From positions 1-10,487 of the forward strand of contig CAYYZW010000233.1 of NCBI GenBank assembly GCA_964476375.1: a DNA stretch of 10,487 bases, given 5' to 3'. Below the pieces are notes generated by a model, which saw only the letters and a program-made list of their open reading frames with translations, did not search any database and was not told where the DNA came from. Positions within the stretch are counted from its first letter, which is position 1. The number at the start of each line of letters is the position of its first letter. A program made the translations under genes and the position numbers. Positions 1 to 7,395 of the stretch are shown in pieces. Origin of the DNA: SAT2750 sp964476375 (GTDB lineage: Bacteria > Planctomycetota > Planctomycetia > Pirellulales > Pirellulaceae).

Positions 1-2
1 CC

Positions 3-572
3 GTGGCGGAGATGGGCCTGGAGTTTCAGCCCCTTGGAGATCCGCAGCTACTGGCGCGGCTGGGCGGTTTTCCGCTGATGAATGTGGGACGCAGGCAGGA
101 GCTGAAGAACCTGGTGGTGGGGGATACCAGCCAGGGCCAGCTGGCGCTGTTTGATTTTCGCTACATCACCGGCCACGGCAAGCATCAGAAGACCCGTCGC
201 CAGACGGTGATTGCCATGGAGGCGGCCGAGCTGGGGCAACTGCCGGCATTCAACATGCGTCCCGAGGGGTTCTGGGACAAGGTTGGCGGAGCTTTTGGCA
301 TGCAGGACGTGGATTTCGATGAACACGAGGATTTCTCGTCCAAGTTCCTGCTCAAGGGGGAAGACGAGGTGGCGGTGCGGGCCCTGATGGACAGGGAGCT
401 GCTGGACTTTTTTGCCGACCGCCCGGACCTCTGCTGCGAGGGTCGGCCGGGCATGTTTCTTTACTATCGCCGCTACAAGCGCGTGGCGCCGGAGGCGCAC
501 CTGCTGGAGAGTTTCCTCGAGGAGGGGATGATGGTCTTCCTGGCCCTGATGGAACGGCAGATGCGTGGGTGA
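3..572 (+). CDS. Uncharacterised planctomycete protein, C-terminal part (5' end outside window)
   Basis: The reading frame is open to the left edge and its first codon here is GTG, so 189 residues are visible and the true start is probably upstream. The visible part looks soluble and has no membrane segment. Recognisable patches are LKNLVVGDTSQ and LALFDFRYITG (about residues 35-57), an RRQTVI strand (65-70), a PAFNMRPEGFWDKVGGAFG stretch (81-99) and DVDFDEHEDFSSKFLLKGEDE (102-122). From memory, these resemble a planctomycete family of unknown function whose longer members start with one or two membrane helices followed by this beta-rich domain; that would fit a missing N-terminus. The C-terminus ends in an acidic helix (LLESFLEEGMMVFLALMERQ). 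No catalytic motif is evident and I do not assign a function. It reads toward the PSD gene with 66 bp between them, which allows but does not prove co-transcription. Confidence 0.8.
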   Translation: MAEMGLEFQPLGDPQLLARLGGFPLMNVGRRQELKNLVVGDTSQGQLALFDFRYITGHGKHQKTRRQTVIAMEAAELGQLPAFNMRPEGFWDKVGGAFGMQDVDFDEHEDFSSKFLLKGEDEVAVRALMDRELLDFFADRPDLCCEGRPGMFLYYRRYKRVAPEAHLLESFLEEGMMVFLALMERQMRG

Positions 573-638
573 ACGAGGGAGCCATGGTGTTCGAATCTTG
601 TTCACTCACACGGAAAATCGTCCCCAGGACAAGCTAGA

Positions 639-3041
639 ATGGTTCCCATGAAAACACGGATATCCACAACAGCCTGGGCGCTTCTGCTGTCGCTCCTCTG
701 CAGCCCCCTGCTCGTTCGGGCAACCAGGCCGCCATCCAGCAGGCACTACCGCGCCACGATTCTTCCCATCCTGCAGGCCAGGTGTTTTTCCTGCCATGGA
801 TCAGAAGTCCAGGAGGGCAATCTCCGGCTGGACAACCTTTCCAGGGCCTCTCTCGCCGACGAGGAAACCCTGGCAACCTGGCAAAAAGCGGCGCAGATGC
901 TCCACGAGGGGGCCATGCCCCCGGAGGATGCCGACCAGCTGACGGAGAAAGAACATGCCATTCTGACCCGCTGGATCGATAGTGAGATGGATCACGGGAA
1001 GGCGAAGCTGAACCATTCTGCCGACCGGGTGGTCCTGCGACGACTCAATCGCCTCGAATACCAGAACACGATGCGTGACCTGTTGGATGTGGAGATGGAT
1101 TACGCCCGGGATCTGCCACCGGACCCCCTTTCACCGGATGGTTTTCGTAACAACGGCCAGTCACTGCAAATGGCCGCTATCCAGCTGGAGTACTACCTCA
1201 AGGCGGCCCGCCGTGCTCTGGACCGGGTGATCGTCACGGGCGCCGCCCCGGAGGTGTTCGAACATAAATTTGAGAAAAGTAACGTGGGGGACAAATGGTT
1301 TAACTACGAGGTCTCCAATACCCTGGGCCGCTGGCAGGGCTTCTATGGCAAGATGGTCGACAAGTACCCGGAAGAAGGGGACTACCTGGTTCATGTGACA
1401 GCGCGTGCGGAGATCCCGGAAAACAGGGGGGCTCCGTTAATGGAAGTTTCTGTCGGTTATCAGCCGGATACCGAGCAGATCTGGAAAGTCACCAGGACGA
1501 TCGAACTGACAACCGAGGCCTCGACCCGTTACGAGTTCAGCGGGCGAGTGGAGAATCATCCACTACCGGTAAGAGGCCAGGGGAAATTCCCCGGTTTAGT
1601 GGTTCGCGTGTTGAATCAGTACGATGACGGCGCCGGAAAGCCCAAGGAAGTTGAACTTCAGCGAGACGGGAAAAAGAAGAAAGGTTTCCCGGCGGAGGAC
1701 GGGTACCCGGTCATTCATATTGAATCGGTGGAATTCAAGGGGCCGGTCTATGATCAATGGCCGCCGGCGCACCATCGCGCGATACTCTTTGAATCGGAAC
1801 TTCAGACGACCGATGAGGAGGAATACATCCGCCAGGTACTGGTACGTTTTCTCGCCAGGGCATATCGCCGACCCGGGACCGATGCGGAAATCCAGCGGCT
1901 GCTCAGTTTCTATCAAACCATCCGTCCGGACTTCCCCAGCGTGGAAGAAGCGGCCAGGGAAACGCTGGCGATGGCGCTCATCAGTCCGGCCTTTCTCTAT
2001 CTCCTGGAACCGGCCCGGAACAAGAAACGGGGCCTGACAGACTGGGAACTGGCATCCCGGCTGTCGTATTTTTTGTGGAGTACCATGCCGGATGCGGAGT
2101 TATTCAAACTGGCGGCGGCAGGCGAGTTATCCAGGCCTGCTGTGCTTCATGCCCAGGTTGATCGCATGCTTCGGGATGAACGTGGATGGCGTTTTGTAAA
2201 GCAGTTTACCGGCCAGTGGCTGAAGCTTGAAAACACGGCCCAGATCGCAATTGACGGGGCAACCTACAGGGGGTTTACACCGGATCTCAAGGAAGAAATG
2301 GTGCAGGAAACCAGGCACTTCTTTCAGCAGCTGGTGCTCACCGACCGCAGTGCGCTGAACATGCTGGACTCCACGTTCACGATGCTCAATGAGCCGTTGG
2401 CTCGCCACTATGGTGTTGCCGGGGTGACGGGCCAGGCATATCGCGAGGTCACACTGGAAGAGGAAGACCGCGGTGGTCTATTGGGCCATGCCAGTGTGTT
2501 GATGCTTGGTTCCAATGGCAAGGATTCCCATCCGATCCGCCGCGCCGTATGGCTTCGTGACCGCTTGCTGGATGATCCACCGGCTCCTCCTCCGGCCGAT
2601 GTGCCGGACCTGGATGAATCCAACCCGGAGTTTGCCAGTTTATCCATCCGCGAGCAGCTGGAAGTCCATCGCTCCAAGGAGTCCTGTGCGTCCTGTCATC
2701 GTGGGATCGATCCCTGGGGAATTGCCCTGGAGAACTATGATGCGATTGGCAAATTCCGTACAGAAGTGAATTCCAGGCCGGTTGGGGCAACTGACAGGCT
2801 GCCAGACGGCCAGGAGCTTCAGGGTGCCGCGGGTCTGAAGCAATACCTGCTGGAGCACCGCAGCGAGGATTTTTCCCGGGCGCTGGTGACTCGACTTTCC
2901 ATCTATGCCCTCGGGCGTGATCTTCAGTCAAGTGATGGGGCCCTGGTGGACGATCTAACGAAGGACTTTATTCGGCAGGATTATCGCATCCTGGGCTTAA
3001 TCAAGGCGATTGTATCCAGCAAGGCGTTCCAGACGAAATAA
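639..3041 (+). CDS. Secreted planctomycete cytochrome c / PSD-domain protein (DUF1587-1595-1592-1588-1585)
   Basis: An 800-residue exported protein of unknown reaction. A Sec-type signal peptide (basic MKTR, then a hydrophobic core to about residue 28) is followed by a planctomycete cytochrome c domain with heme motif C49-F-S-C52-H53 and a GAMPP loop at 91-95, whose Met93 is a candidate axial ligand. DUF1587 (RRLNRLEYQNTMRDLL, from 134) comes next. Residues about 205-375 form a beta-rich insert. DUF1595 spans about 393-457, DUF1592 about 465-592, and DUF1588 about 610-708, which holds a second heme motif C683-A-S-C686-H687 followed by GIDPWGIALENYD. DUF1585 runs from about 720 to the end. Domain names are from memory of Pfam. 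The chosen start has AGGA at 626-629, nine bases upstream; ATG at 648 (MKTRIST) is the alternative. The DUF1552 gene follows after 91 bp, the usual arrangement in Planctomycetota. Two c-type hemes suggest periplasmic electron transfer or oxidation, but the substrate is unknown. Confidence 0.93.
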   Translation: MVPMKTRISTTAWALLLSLLCSPLLVRATRPPSSRHYRATILPILQARCFSCHGSEVQEGNLRLDNLSRASLADEETLATWQKAAQMLHEGAMPPEDADQLTEKEHAILTRWIDSEMDHGKAKLNHSADRVVLRRLNRLEYQNTMRDLLDVEMDYARDLPPDPLSPDGFRNNGQSLQMAAIQLEYYLKAARRALDRVIVTGAAPEVFEHKFEKSNVGDKWFNYEVSNTLGRWQGFYGKMVDKYPEEGDYLVHVTARAEIPENRGAPLMEVSVGYQPDTEQIWKVTRTIELTTEASTRYEFSGRVENHPLPVRGQGKFPGLVVRVLNQYDDGAGKPKEVELQRDGKKKKGFPAEDGYPVIHIESVEFKGPVYDQWPPAHHRAILFESELQTTDEEEYIRQVLVRFLARAYRRPGTDAEIQRLLSFYQTIRPDFPSVEEAARETLAMALISPAFLYLLEPARNKKRGLTDWELASRLSYFLWSTMPDAELFKLAAAGELSRPAVLHAQVDRMLRDERGWRFVKQFTGQWLKLENTAQIAIDGATYRGFTPDLKEEMVQETRHFFQQLVLTDRSALNMLDSTFTMLNEPLARHYGVAGVTGQAYREVTLEEEDRGGLLGHASVLMLGSNGKDSHPIRRAVWLRDRLLDDPPAPPPADVPDLDESNPEFASLSIREQLEVHRSKESCASCHRGIDPWGIALENYDAIGKFRTEVNSRPVGATDRLPDGQELQGAAGLKQYLLEHRSEDFSRALVTRLSIYALGRDLQSSDGALVDDLTKDFIRQDYRILGLIKAIVSSKAFQTK

Positions 3042-3132
3042 TCGCTGGCAGCAATCCGCCTGTACGTTAAAATTGGTATATGCGATTATCACCGGTCGAG
3101 AAGAAAACCCTCCACCCACCGAAGTATTCAAA

Positions 3133-4470
3133 ATGAAGCATTCATGGCATTTAGATCGTCGGACATTCCTGCTCGGAAGCGGTGTATCGATGGCACTTCC
3201 TTACATGGAAGCGATGGGCAACCAGGTGGCCGCATCCGAATTACCGGCTCGGATGTGCGCCATGTACTTTCCTTTTGGAATCAGCCTGCCCAAGGAAGGG
3301 AGTGACCTTCACAAGTGGCGGTGGTTTCCGGACGGCGAGGGCAAGGATTTCACCTTTAACGAAAGCCTGAAGCCGCTCGAGCCGGTCCGTGAATCGGTCA
3401 CCATTATCGGGGGGATGTCGCATCCGAATGGCCGTCGGATGGGGGCCCATGATACAGGAGATACTTTCCTGACAGGGGCGCTGTTTGATAAGAAGCTGTT
3501 ACACAATACCGTGTCGGTGGACCAGGTGGCGGCCGCGGCCATCGGCGACCAGACTCGATTTTCATCGCTCACCATGTCCACGGACGGCGGGGTGGGGGAA
3601 CCCACACGCTCCAGTACCCTCAGTTACGATCAGAAAGGTCGTCCGATCCCGGCACTCAATCAGCCGGGGATGATCTTTAATCGCCTGTTCGGTTCAGCCG
3701 ATGAAGATCTGAAACGCCATCACCGGCGACTGCGGAGTGCATCCAGCATGCTGGACCTTGTCCTGGAGGACTCGAATTCCCTGCGACGCCGGCTCGGTCG
3801 TCGTGACCAGGCCAAGCTGGATGAGTACCTGGCATCGGTACGCCAGGTGGAACAGCGGGTGAAACGGACCCAGCGATGGCTGGATATTCCACTTCCCTCC
3901 CTGACGGATGAAGAACGGGATCTCCTCAAGCTGGAAGCGGATGCGGAAGCTCCGAAAGAATACATGCGGACCATGTACGATCTGATGTGGCTGGCATTCA
4001 AGACGGATTCCACCCGGGTGGCAACGTACCAGATTGCCAGCATGGCGGACGCCTCGAGTGTTGCAGGTCCATTTCCGTTTCGTGAGGGGTTCAAGGCAAA
4101 CCTGCATAACCTGGCCCATGGCTGGAATAAACCGGACGGGGCCGTCGCGCTGGGTCAGTGGGACAGGTTCATGACCGAACAACTTACCTACTTCCTGGAA
4201 CGGCTGAAATCCACCCAGGAAGGTGACGGTACGCTGCTGGATCGAACCATGGTGCTGCATGGAAGCAGTAACAGTACGACTCACAACAACAATAACTACC
4301 CGCTCATTCTTGCTGGCGGGAACAAGCTCGGCCTGGCACACAATCATTTCGTGAAGGTTGGCAAGGAGATTCCGATGTCCAACTTGTTCGTCACGATGCT
4401 TGGAAAGATGGGGGTGGAGGCACCCCTGTTTGCGGACAGTACGGGGGAGCTGAGCGCGATCGAGGTATAA
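3133..4470 (+). CDS. DUF1552 family exported protein
   Basis: A 445-residue protein matching the DUF1552 family, which nearly always accompanies PSD/cytochrome-c proteins in Planctomycetota; the biochemical role is unknown. The frame is open back to 3010, but ATG at 3133 is chosen because it begins the family-typical N-terminus: HLDRRTFLLGSG at residues 6-17, followed by a moderately hydrophobic stretch. The RRTFL pattern resembles a twin-arginine (Tat) signal, so export after folding with a cofactor is plausible. Conserved-looking polar patches are IIGGMSHPNG (91-100), AHDTGDTFLTG (105-115), NLAHGW (326-331) and HGSSNSTTHNNNNYP followed by LILAGG (376-396). The last recalls the metal-site end of the alkaline-phosphatase/sulfatase fold seen in the related DUF1501 family, which is inference only. 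A charged helical stretch spans about 190-280. The upstream SD is weak (GAAG at 3121-3124). The gene converges on the zinc-ribbon gene, 63 bp away. Confidence 0.92.
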   Translation: MKHSWHLDRRTFLLGSGVSMALPYMEAMGNQVAASELPARMCAMYFPFGISLPKEGSDLHKWRWFPDGEGKDFTFNESLKPLEPVRESVTIIGGMSHPNGRRMGAHDTGDTFLTGALFDKKLLHNTVSVDQVAAAAIGDQTRFSSLTMSTDGGVGEPTRSSTLSYDQKGRPIPALNQPGMIFNRLFGSADEDLKRHHRRLRSASSMLDLVLEDSNSLRRRLGRRDQAKLDEYLASVRQVEQRVKRTQRWLDIPLPSLTDEERDLLKLEADAEAPKEYMRTMYDLMWLAFKTDSTRVATYQIASMADASSVAGPFPFREGFKANLHNLAHGWNKPDGAVALGQWDRFMTEQLTYFLERLKSTQEGDGTLLDRTMVLHGSSNSTTHNNNNYPLILAGGNKLGLAHNHFVKVGKEIPMSNLFVTMLGKMGVEAPLFADSTGELSAIEV

Positions 4471-4474
4471 AGCC

Positions 4475-4505
4475 TCCAGCGTGCCATCGAGGGGTCCCGG
4501 CTGGA
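4475..4505 (+). terminator. Weak stem-loop just after the DUF1552 stop codon
   Basis: TCCAGC at 4475-4480 can pair with GCTGGA at 4500-4505, giving a 6-bp stem with a 19-nt loop, starting five bases after the stop codon in the gap between convergent genes. There is no U-run after it, so it could be a weak terminator, a 3'-end stabiliser or chance. Confidence 0.25.
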
Positions 4506-4533
4506 ATCGCGGGCGGCCCATCGGTCGCGAATT

Positions 4534-4746
4534 TCAATTCCCGGCCTGGTAGCGGACCTGCCCCTCGCCCCAGTTCACTTCGAACGTGCCATTGCATTCG
4601 GCGCACTGGTAATCCTGCTGTCCCATCGGATCCTCGACCGGCACGGTCAGCAGCTGGCTGCAGTAGGGGCAGTCGATGTCCGTTTCCCCGGTAATCGCAC
4701 CGGGAAAACAGAGCTCGTACATCAGGAAGTCGTCGAACAGGTCCAT
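4534..4746 (-). CDS. Small zinc-ribbon protein (CPxC...CxxC)
   Basis: A 70-residue acidic protein with four cysteines in zinc-ribbon spacing: C26-P-Y-C29 and C48-A-E-C51, separated by 18 residues with two short beta-like strands (QLLTVPV and YQCAECNGTFEV). An extra cysteine is at position 13. It resembles the CPXCG-type cysteine-rich small proteins that are common as uncharacterised ORFs, but the usual Gly after the first knuckle is Ser here. Such ribbons can bind nucleic acid, protein or simply zinc; no specific function can be given. The start ATG at 4746 has GAGG about 12 bases upstream; Met9 is an alternative start. The gene lies 51 bp downstream of typA on the same strand, so it may be read from the typA transcript, with a palindrome in the gap possibly modulating this. 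Confidence 0.8.
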   Translation of the reverse strand: MDLFDDFLMYELCFPGAITGETDIDCPYCSQLLTVPVEDPMGQQDYQCAECNGTFEVNWGEGQVRYQAGN

Positions 4747-4759
4747 GGGGCCAGCGCCT

Positions 4760-4775
4760 CGGTTTCATGAAACCG
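4760..4775. promoter_or_regulatory. 16-bp perfect palindrome between typA and the zinc-ribbon gene
   Basis: CGGTTTCATGAAACCG is its own reverse complement. On the minus strand it lies 22 nt after the typA stop and 13 nt before the zinc-ribbon start, and the GAGG Shine-Dalgarno candidate begins at the last base of its right arm. It could be a protein operator (dimer site) or, as RNA, a 6-bp stem with a CATG loop controlling read-through or ribosome access. There is no U-run, so a standard intrinsic terminator is unlikely. Confidence 0.45.
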
Positions 4776-4797
4776 GATTGTACCGCGCGGCTGTTCT

Positions 4798-6615
4798 TCA
4801 GGCACCGCCCGCGCGATCGGCCCGGCGGCGGTCGTTCTTGTGCAGCAGCCGCTTGCGGAGGCGAAACGTCGTGGGCGTGATCTCCAGCAGTTCGTCGTCC
4901 TCGATATACTCCAGCGCCGCCTCCATCGACATCCGCCGGGGGGGCTTGAGCAGGATCGCGTCATCGCTGCCGGAAGCACGGATATTGGTCAGCTTCTTCT
5001 CCTTGAGCGGGTTGACCGCCAGGTCCTCCTCGCGGCTGTTTTCTCCCACGATCATCCCCTCGTAGACATCATCGCCCGGGGCGACGAACATCTCGGCCCG
5101 CTGCTGCAGGCCGTTGAGTGCAAACGCGACCGCCTTGCCGGTGCCGGTCGAGATATAGACGCCGTTGGTGCGGCTGGGGACATCTCCCTCCACGGGCCGG
5201 TAGCCCTCGAAGCGATGGTGCATGATCACGGTCCCCTGGGTGGCGTTGAGCAGCCGGGTCCGCAGGCCGATCAGCCCTCGTGCGGGGATGGAGAAGGTGG
5301 CATGGGTGAATTCACTGCGGGTGGTCATCTCCTGCATGGCTGCCCGCCGTTCGCCCACCAGTTCCATCACCGGCCCCAGCCGGTCGCTGGGGACCTCGAT
5401 ATTGAGTGTTTCAAACGGTTCTTCCATTGTCCCGTTGTTGTCGCGGGTGATCACGCGGGGCTTGCCGACCGAGAACTCGTACCCCTCGCGGCGCATCGTC
5501 TCGATCAGCACCGAGAGGTGCAGGACCCCCCGGCCGGCCACGGCAAACGATTCGCTTCCCTCGACCGGCTCGACAGTCAGCGCGACGTTGCTTTCCAGTT
5601 CCCGCAGCAGCCGCTCGCGCAGCTGCCGCGTGGTGACATACTTGCCTTCCTGTCCGGCGAAGGGGGAGGTATTGATGCTGAAGACCATCTCCAGCGTGGG
5701 GCGGTCCACGGTCAGCCGGGGCAGGGGGCGGGGATGATCCGGCTGGCAGACGGTGTCTCCGATCTCGACCTGTTCCAGTCCGACCAGGGCGACCACGTCC
5801 CCGGCGGTGGCGACCTCGACCTCCTGCCGGCCCAGGTTGTCAAACACGTACAGCTGGGCAATTTTCCCGCTGCTGACCTGGTCGTCGAGCTGCATCAGCT
5901 CGACCTCCTGTCCCTGCTGGACGGTGCCCGCCTGGATCCGGCCGATGGCGATCCGGCCCACGAACTCGGACCAGTCGAGCGTGGTGACCAGCATCTGCAG
6001 GGGATCGTCCGGCTGGACCTCGGGGCCCGGGATGGAGCGGATCACGGTCTGCAGCAGCGGCTGCATGGAGTCACCAATCGTGTCCATCTCCAGGCTGGCA
6101 TGCCCGTCGATGGCGGAGGTAAAGAGGGTGGGGACGTCGTCCAGTTGCTGGTCCATGCCCAGTTCCATCAGCAGGGCGTGGGTCTCGTCGAGCACGTCGG
6201 CGACGCGGGCGTCGGGACGGTCGATCTTGTTGACGACAATGATCGGTTTGAGTCCGCACTCGAGTGCCTTGGAGACCACGAAGCGGGTCTGCGGCATGGG
6301 GCCCTCGGCGGCATCCACCAGCAGCAGGGCCCCGTCGGCCATCCGTACCACCCGCTCCACTTCGCCACCGAAATCGGCATGCCCGGGGGTATCAATGATG
6401 TTGATCTTGATCCCCTCGTAATCCAGGGCAATGTTCTTGGCCAGGATCGTGATCCCCCGTTCCTGTTCCAGGTCGCCGGTGTCGAGGATCCGTTCGCCCT
6501 TGAGCTCATTTTCGCGAAACTGGCCGCTCTGGCGCAGCAGGCAGTCGAACAGCGTGGTCTTGCCATGGTCCACGTGGGCGATGATCACCAGGTTACGGAT
6601 ATCGTCGCGGCGCAT
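4798..6615 (-). CDS. typA: Ribosome-associated translational GTPase TypA/BipA
   Basis: A 605-residue EF-G-like GTPase that binds the ribosome and assists 50S assembly and growth under stress such as cold. The G domain is complete: G1 AHVDHGKT (13-20), switch I QERGITI with Thr56, G3 DTPGH (75-79), G4 NKID (129-132) and G5 TSAID (166-170). Domain II (beta barrel) starts near 205, and an EF-G domain III-like region near 305-385. A domain V-like segment (ETLNIEVPSDRLGPV) and the TypA-specific C-terminal domain (PARGLIGLRTRLL, then the INPLKEKKLTNIRAS-type signature seen as VNPLKEKKLTNIRAS) follow. The length matches the family. The frame is open to 6765, but ATG at 6615 starts the family N-terminus MRRDDIRNLVIIAHVDHGKT. 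No Shine-Dalgarno is present; the 5' leader is pyrimidine-rich. A long frame of about 705 codons on the opposite strand is a GC-driven shadow. Confidence 0.97.
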   Translation of the reverse strand: MRRDDIRNLVIIAHVDHGKTTLFDCLLRQSGQFRENELKGERILDTGDLEQERGITILAKNIALDYEGIKINIIDTPGHADFGGEVERVVRMADGALLLVDAAEGPMPQTRFVVSKALECGLKPIIVVNKIDRPDARVADVLDETHALLMELGMDQQLDDVPTLFTSAIDGHASLEMDTIGDSMQPLLQTVIRSIPGPEVQPDDPLQMLVTTLDWSEFVGRIAIGRIQAGTVQQGQEVELMQLDDQVSSGKIAQLYVFDNLGRQEVEVATAGDVVALVGLEQVEIGDTVCQPDHPRPLPRLTVDRPTLEMVFSINTSPFAGQEGKYVTTRQLRERLLRELESNVALTVEPVEGSESFAVAGRGVLHLSVLIETMRREGYEFSVGKPRVITRDNNGTMEEPFETLNIEVPSDRLGPVMELVGERRAAMQEMTTRSEFTHATFSIPARGLIGLRTRLLNATQGTVIMHHRFEGYRPVEGDVPSRTNGVYISTGTGKAVAFALNGLQQRAEMFVAPGDDVYEGMIVGENSREEDLAVNPLKEKKLTNIRASGSDDAILLKPPRRMSMEAALEYIEDDELLEITPTTFRLRKRLLHKNDRRRADRAGGA

Positions 6616-6652
6616 CGGTGTGAGGGGGGAAGGGGGAATTGGGGAATCGCGT

Positions 6653-6661
6653 ATTGTAGCA
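6653..6661 (-). promoter_or_regulatory. Candidate extended -10 promoter of typA
   Basis: On the minus strand the sequence reads TGC-TACAAT, an extended -10 element with a hexamer matching TATAAT at five of six positions. Transcription would start near 6646, giving a leader of about 30 nt before the typA ATG at 6615. There is no good -35 box, which is acceptable for extended -10 promoters. The short inverted repeat at 6676-6688 covers the -35 position. Confidence 0.45.
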
Positions 6662-6675
6662 GAAGGGCGCTCGAT

Positions 6676-6688
6676 CCCCTTAGAGGGG
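6676..6688. promoter_or_regulatory. CCCCT-TAG-AGGGG inverted repeat in the divergent promoter region
   Basis: A perfect 5-bp GC-rich inverted repeat with a 3-nt centre lies between typA (minus) and the secreted-protein gene (plus). It sits about where the -35 box of the typA promoter candidate would be, so it may be an operator half-site pair. On the plus strand it is followed by TTT and could form a tiny hairpin. At this size chance occurrence is a real alternative. Confidence 0.25.
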
Positions 6689-6754
6689 TTTGGCTGCCAG
6701 GCGGCGGGAATTCTGGTATGACTAGAGGCGAGGGAATGGATTGGGAGATCGAAA

Positions 6755-7324
6755 ATGGCAACCAAATGGCTACCGGCACTGGTCCTGCTGGCCGGTTTTC
6801 AGGTGCCGGTGATGGCGGAGGAGCCACGGAGCTATGCCCGCGCGGTGGAGGTGCTGAGGCAGCAGGTGCAGAGTGCCAACAGCAGCCGGGCCAGGCTGGA
6901 GATCCAGATGCGTCTGCTCTCGCCGGACGAGCAGCGGCAGGCAGGCGAATTCGGTGAGATCGAGCACCAGTTGTCCGCTGCACTGGAGCAGCTGGAAAAG
7001 GGCACGGTGGCCGGAACAATGGACCTGTCGGGAGATTTCATTGCGGCCCAGGGGTGTGATTACCGGGAGTGGAAACGCGAGCTGCTGCGGATCAAGGGCG
7101 TCAAGCAGCCGGGCCCGGCCTGGCAGCTTGGGCAGGTGGCAGCGCTGATCAATAGCCGGCAGTTTGTCCGCGACTGGCAGCCCGCCGGGCGGCAGGTACC
7201 GAGGGCGACCCGGCAGATGGTGATCGAGCAGGTCAACGCCCGTCTGCTGGTGGCGATTCGTATCCTTTGCGGGGAATGGCAGCCGGACCGGCAACCGGGT
7301 GTGCTGCGTCCGACGCCGCGTTAG
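6755..7324 (+). CDS. Secreted helical protein of unknown function
   Basis: A 189-residue protein starting with a clear Sec signal peptide: basic Lys4, a hydrophobic core at 6-19 and a VMA-EE cleavage site after Ala21. The mature protein starts with a long, charged, Gln-rich helix (about 26-82) with coiled-coil character, then a region with Trp106, Cys101 and Cys172 that could form a disulfide outside the cytoplasm. The C-terminal part is rich in Arg and Gln. I do not recognise the family and assign no function. The start is well supported: GGGAG at 6743-6747, seven bases before ATG. A weak extended -10-like TGG-TATGAC at 6714-6722 could drive it. It is divergent from typA and 71 bp upstream of the paralogue pair, so it may head a three-gene transcript. 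Confidence 0.8.
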   Translation: MATKWLPALVLLAGFQVPVMAEEPRSYARAVEVLRQQVQSANSSRARLEIQMRLLSPDEQRQAGEFGEIEHQLSAALEQLEKGTVAGTMDLSGDFIAAQGCDYREWKRELLRIKGVKQPGPAWQLGQVAALINSRQFVRDWQPAGRQVPRATRQMVIEQVNARLLVAIRILCGEWQPDRQPGVLRPTPR

Positions 7325-7395
7325 CTGGTCATGGCGGCCGATATTCGTTTCAATGGGGTGTTCGGTACTTTCTCAGTTGTGCGGATGTCCGGCCG

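Noticed and set aside
569..605. GTGAAC...GTTCAC stem after the stop of the first gene
   Set aside because: Six base pairs around a 25-nt loop without a U-run is within chance expectation.
635..654. TAGAAT box seven bases before ATG 648, suggesting a leaderless transcript of the PSD gene
   Set aside because: There is no supporting -35 or extended -10, and the AGGA nine bases before ATG 639 gives a simpler explanation of the start.
3010..3132. Upstream extension of the DUF1552 frame by 41 codons
   Set aside because: It would overlap the end of the PSD gene, and its product lacks any signal-peptide character. The family N-terminus with RRTFL starts at 3133.
3694..4521. A frame of 275 codons on the minus strand opposite the DUF1552 gene
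   Set aside because: It is a mirror of a well-supported gene, and its product shows no domain or signal.
6616..6765. Upstream extension of the typA frame by 50 codons
   Set aside because: The TypA family starts at the MRRDDIRN segment. The extension crosses the candidate promoter and overlaps the start of the divergent gene.
4840..6957. A frame of 705 codons on the plus strand, fully antisense to typA and running into the next gene
   Set aside because: typA on the other strand has every GTPase motif. The antisense product is a low-complexity Gly/Asp/His/Leu-rich sequence without family resemblance, as expected from GC-rich codon positions read backwards.
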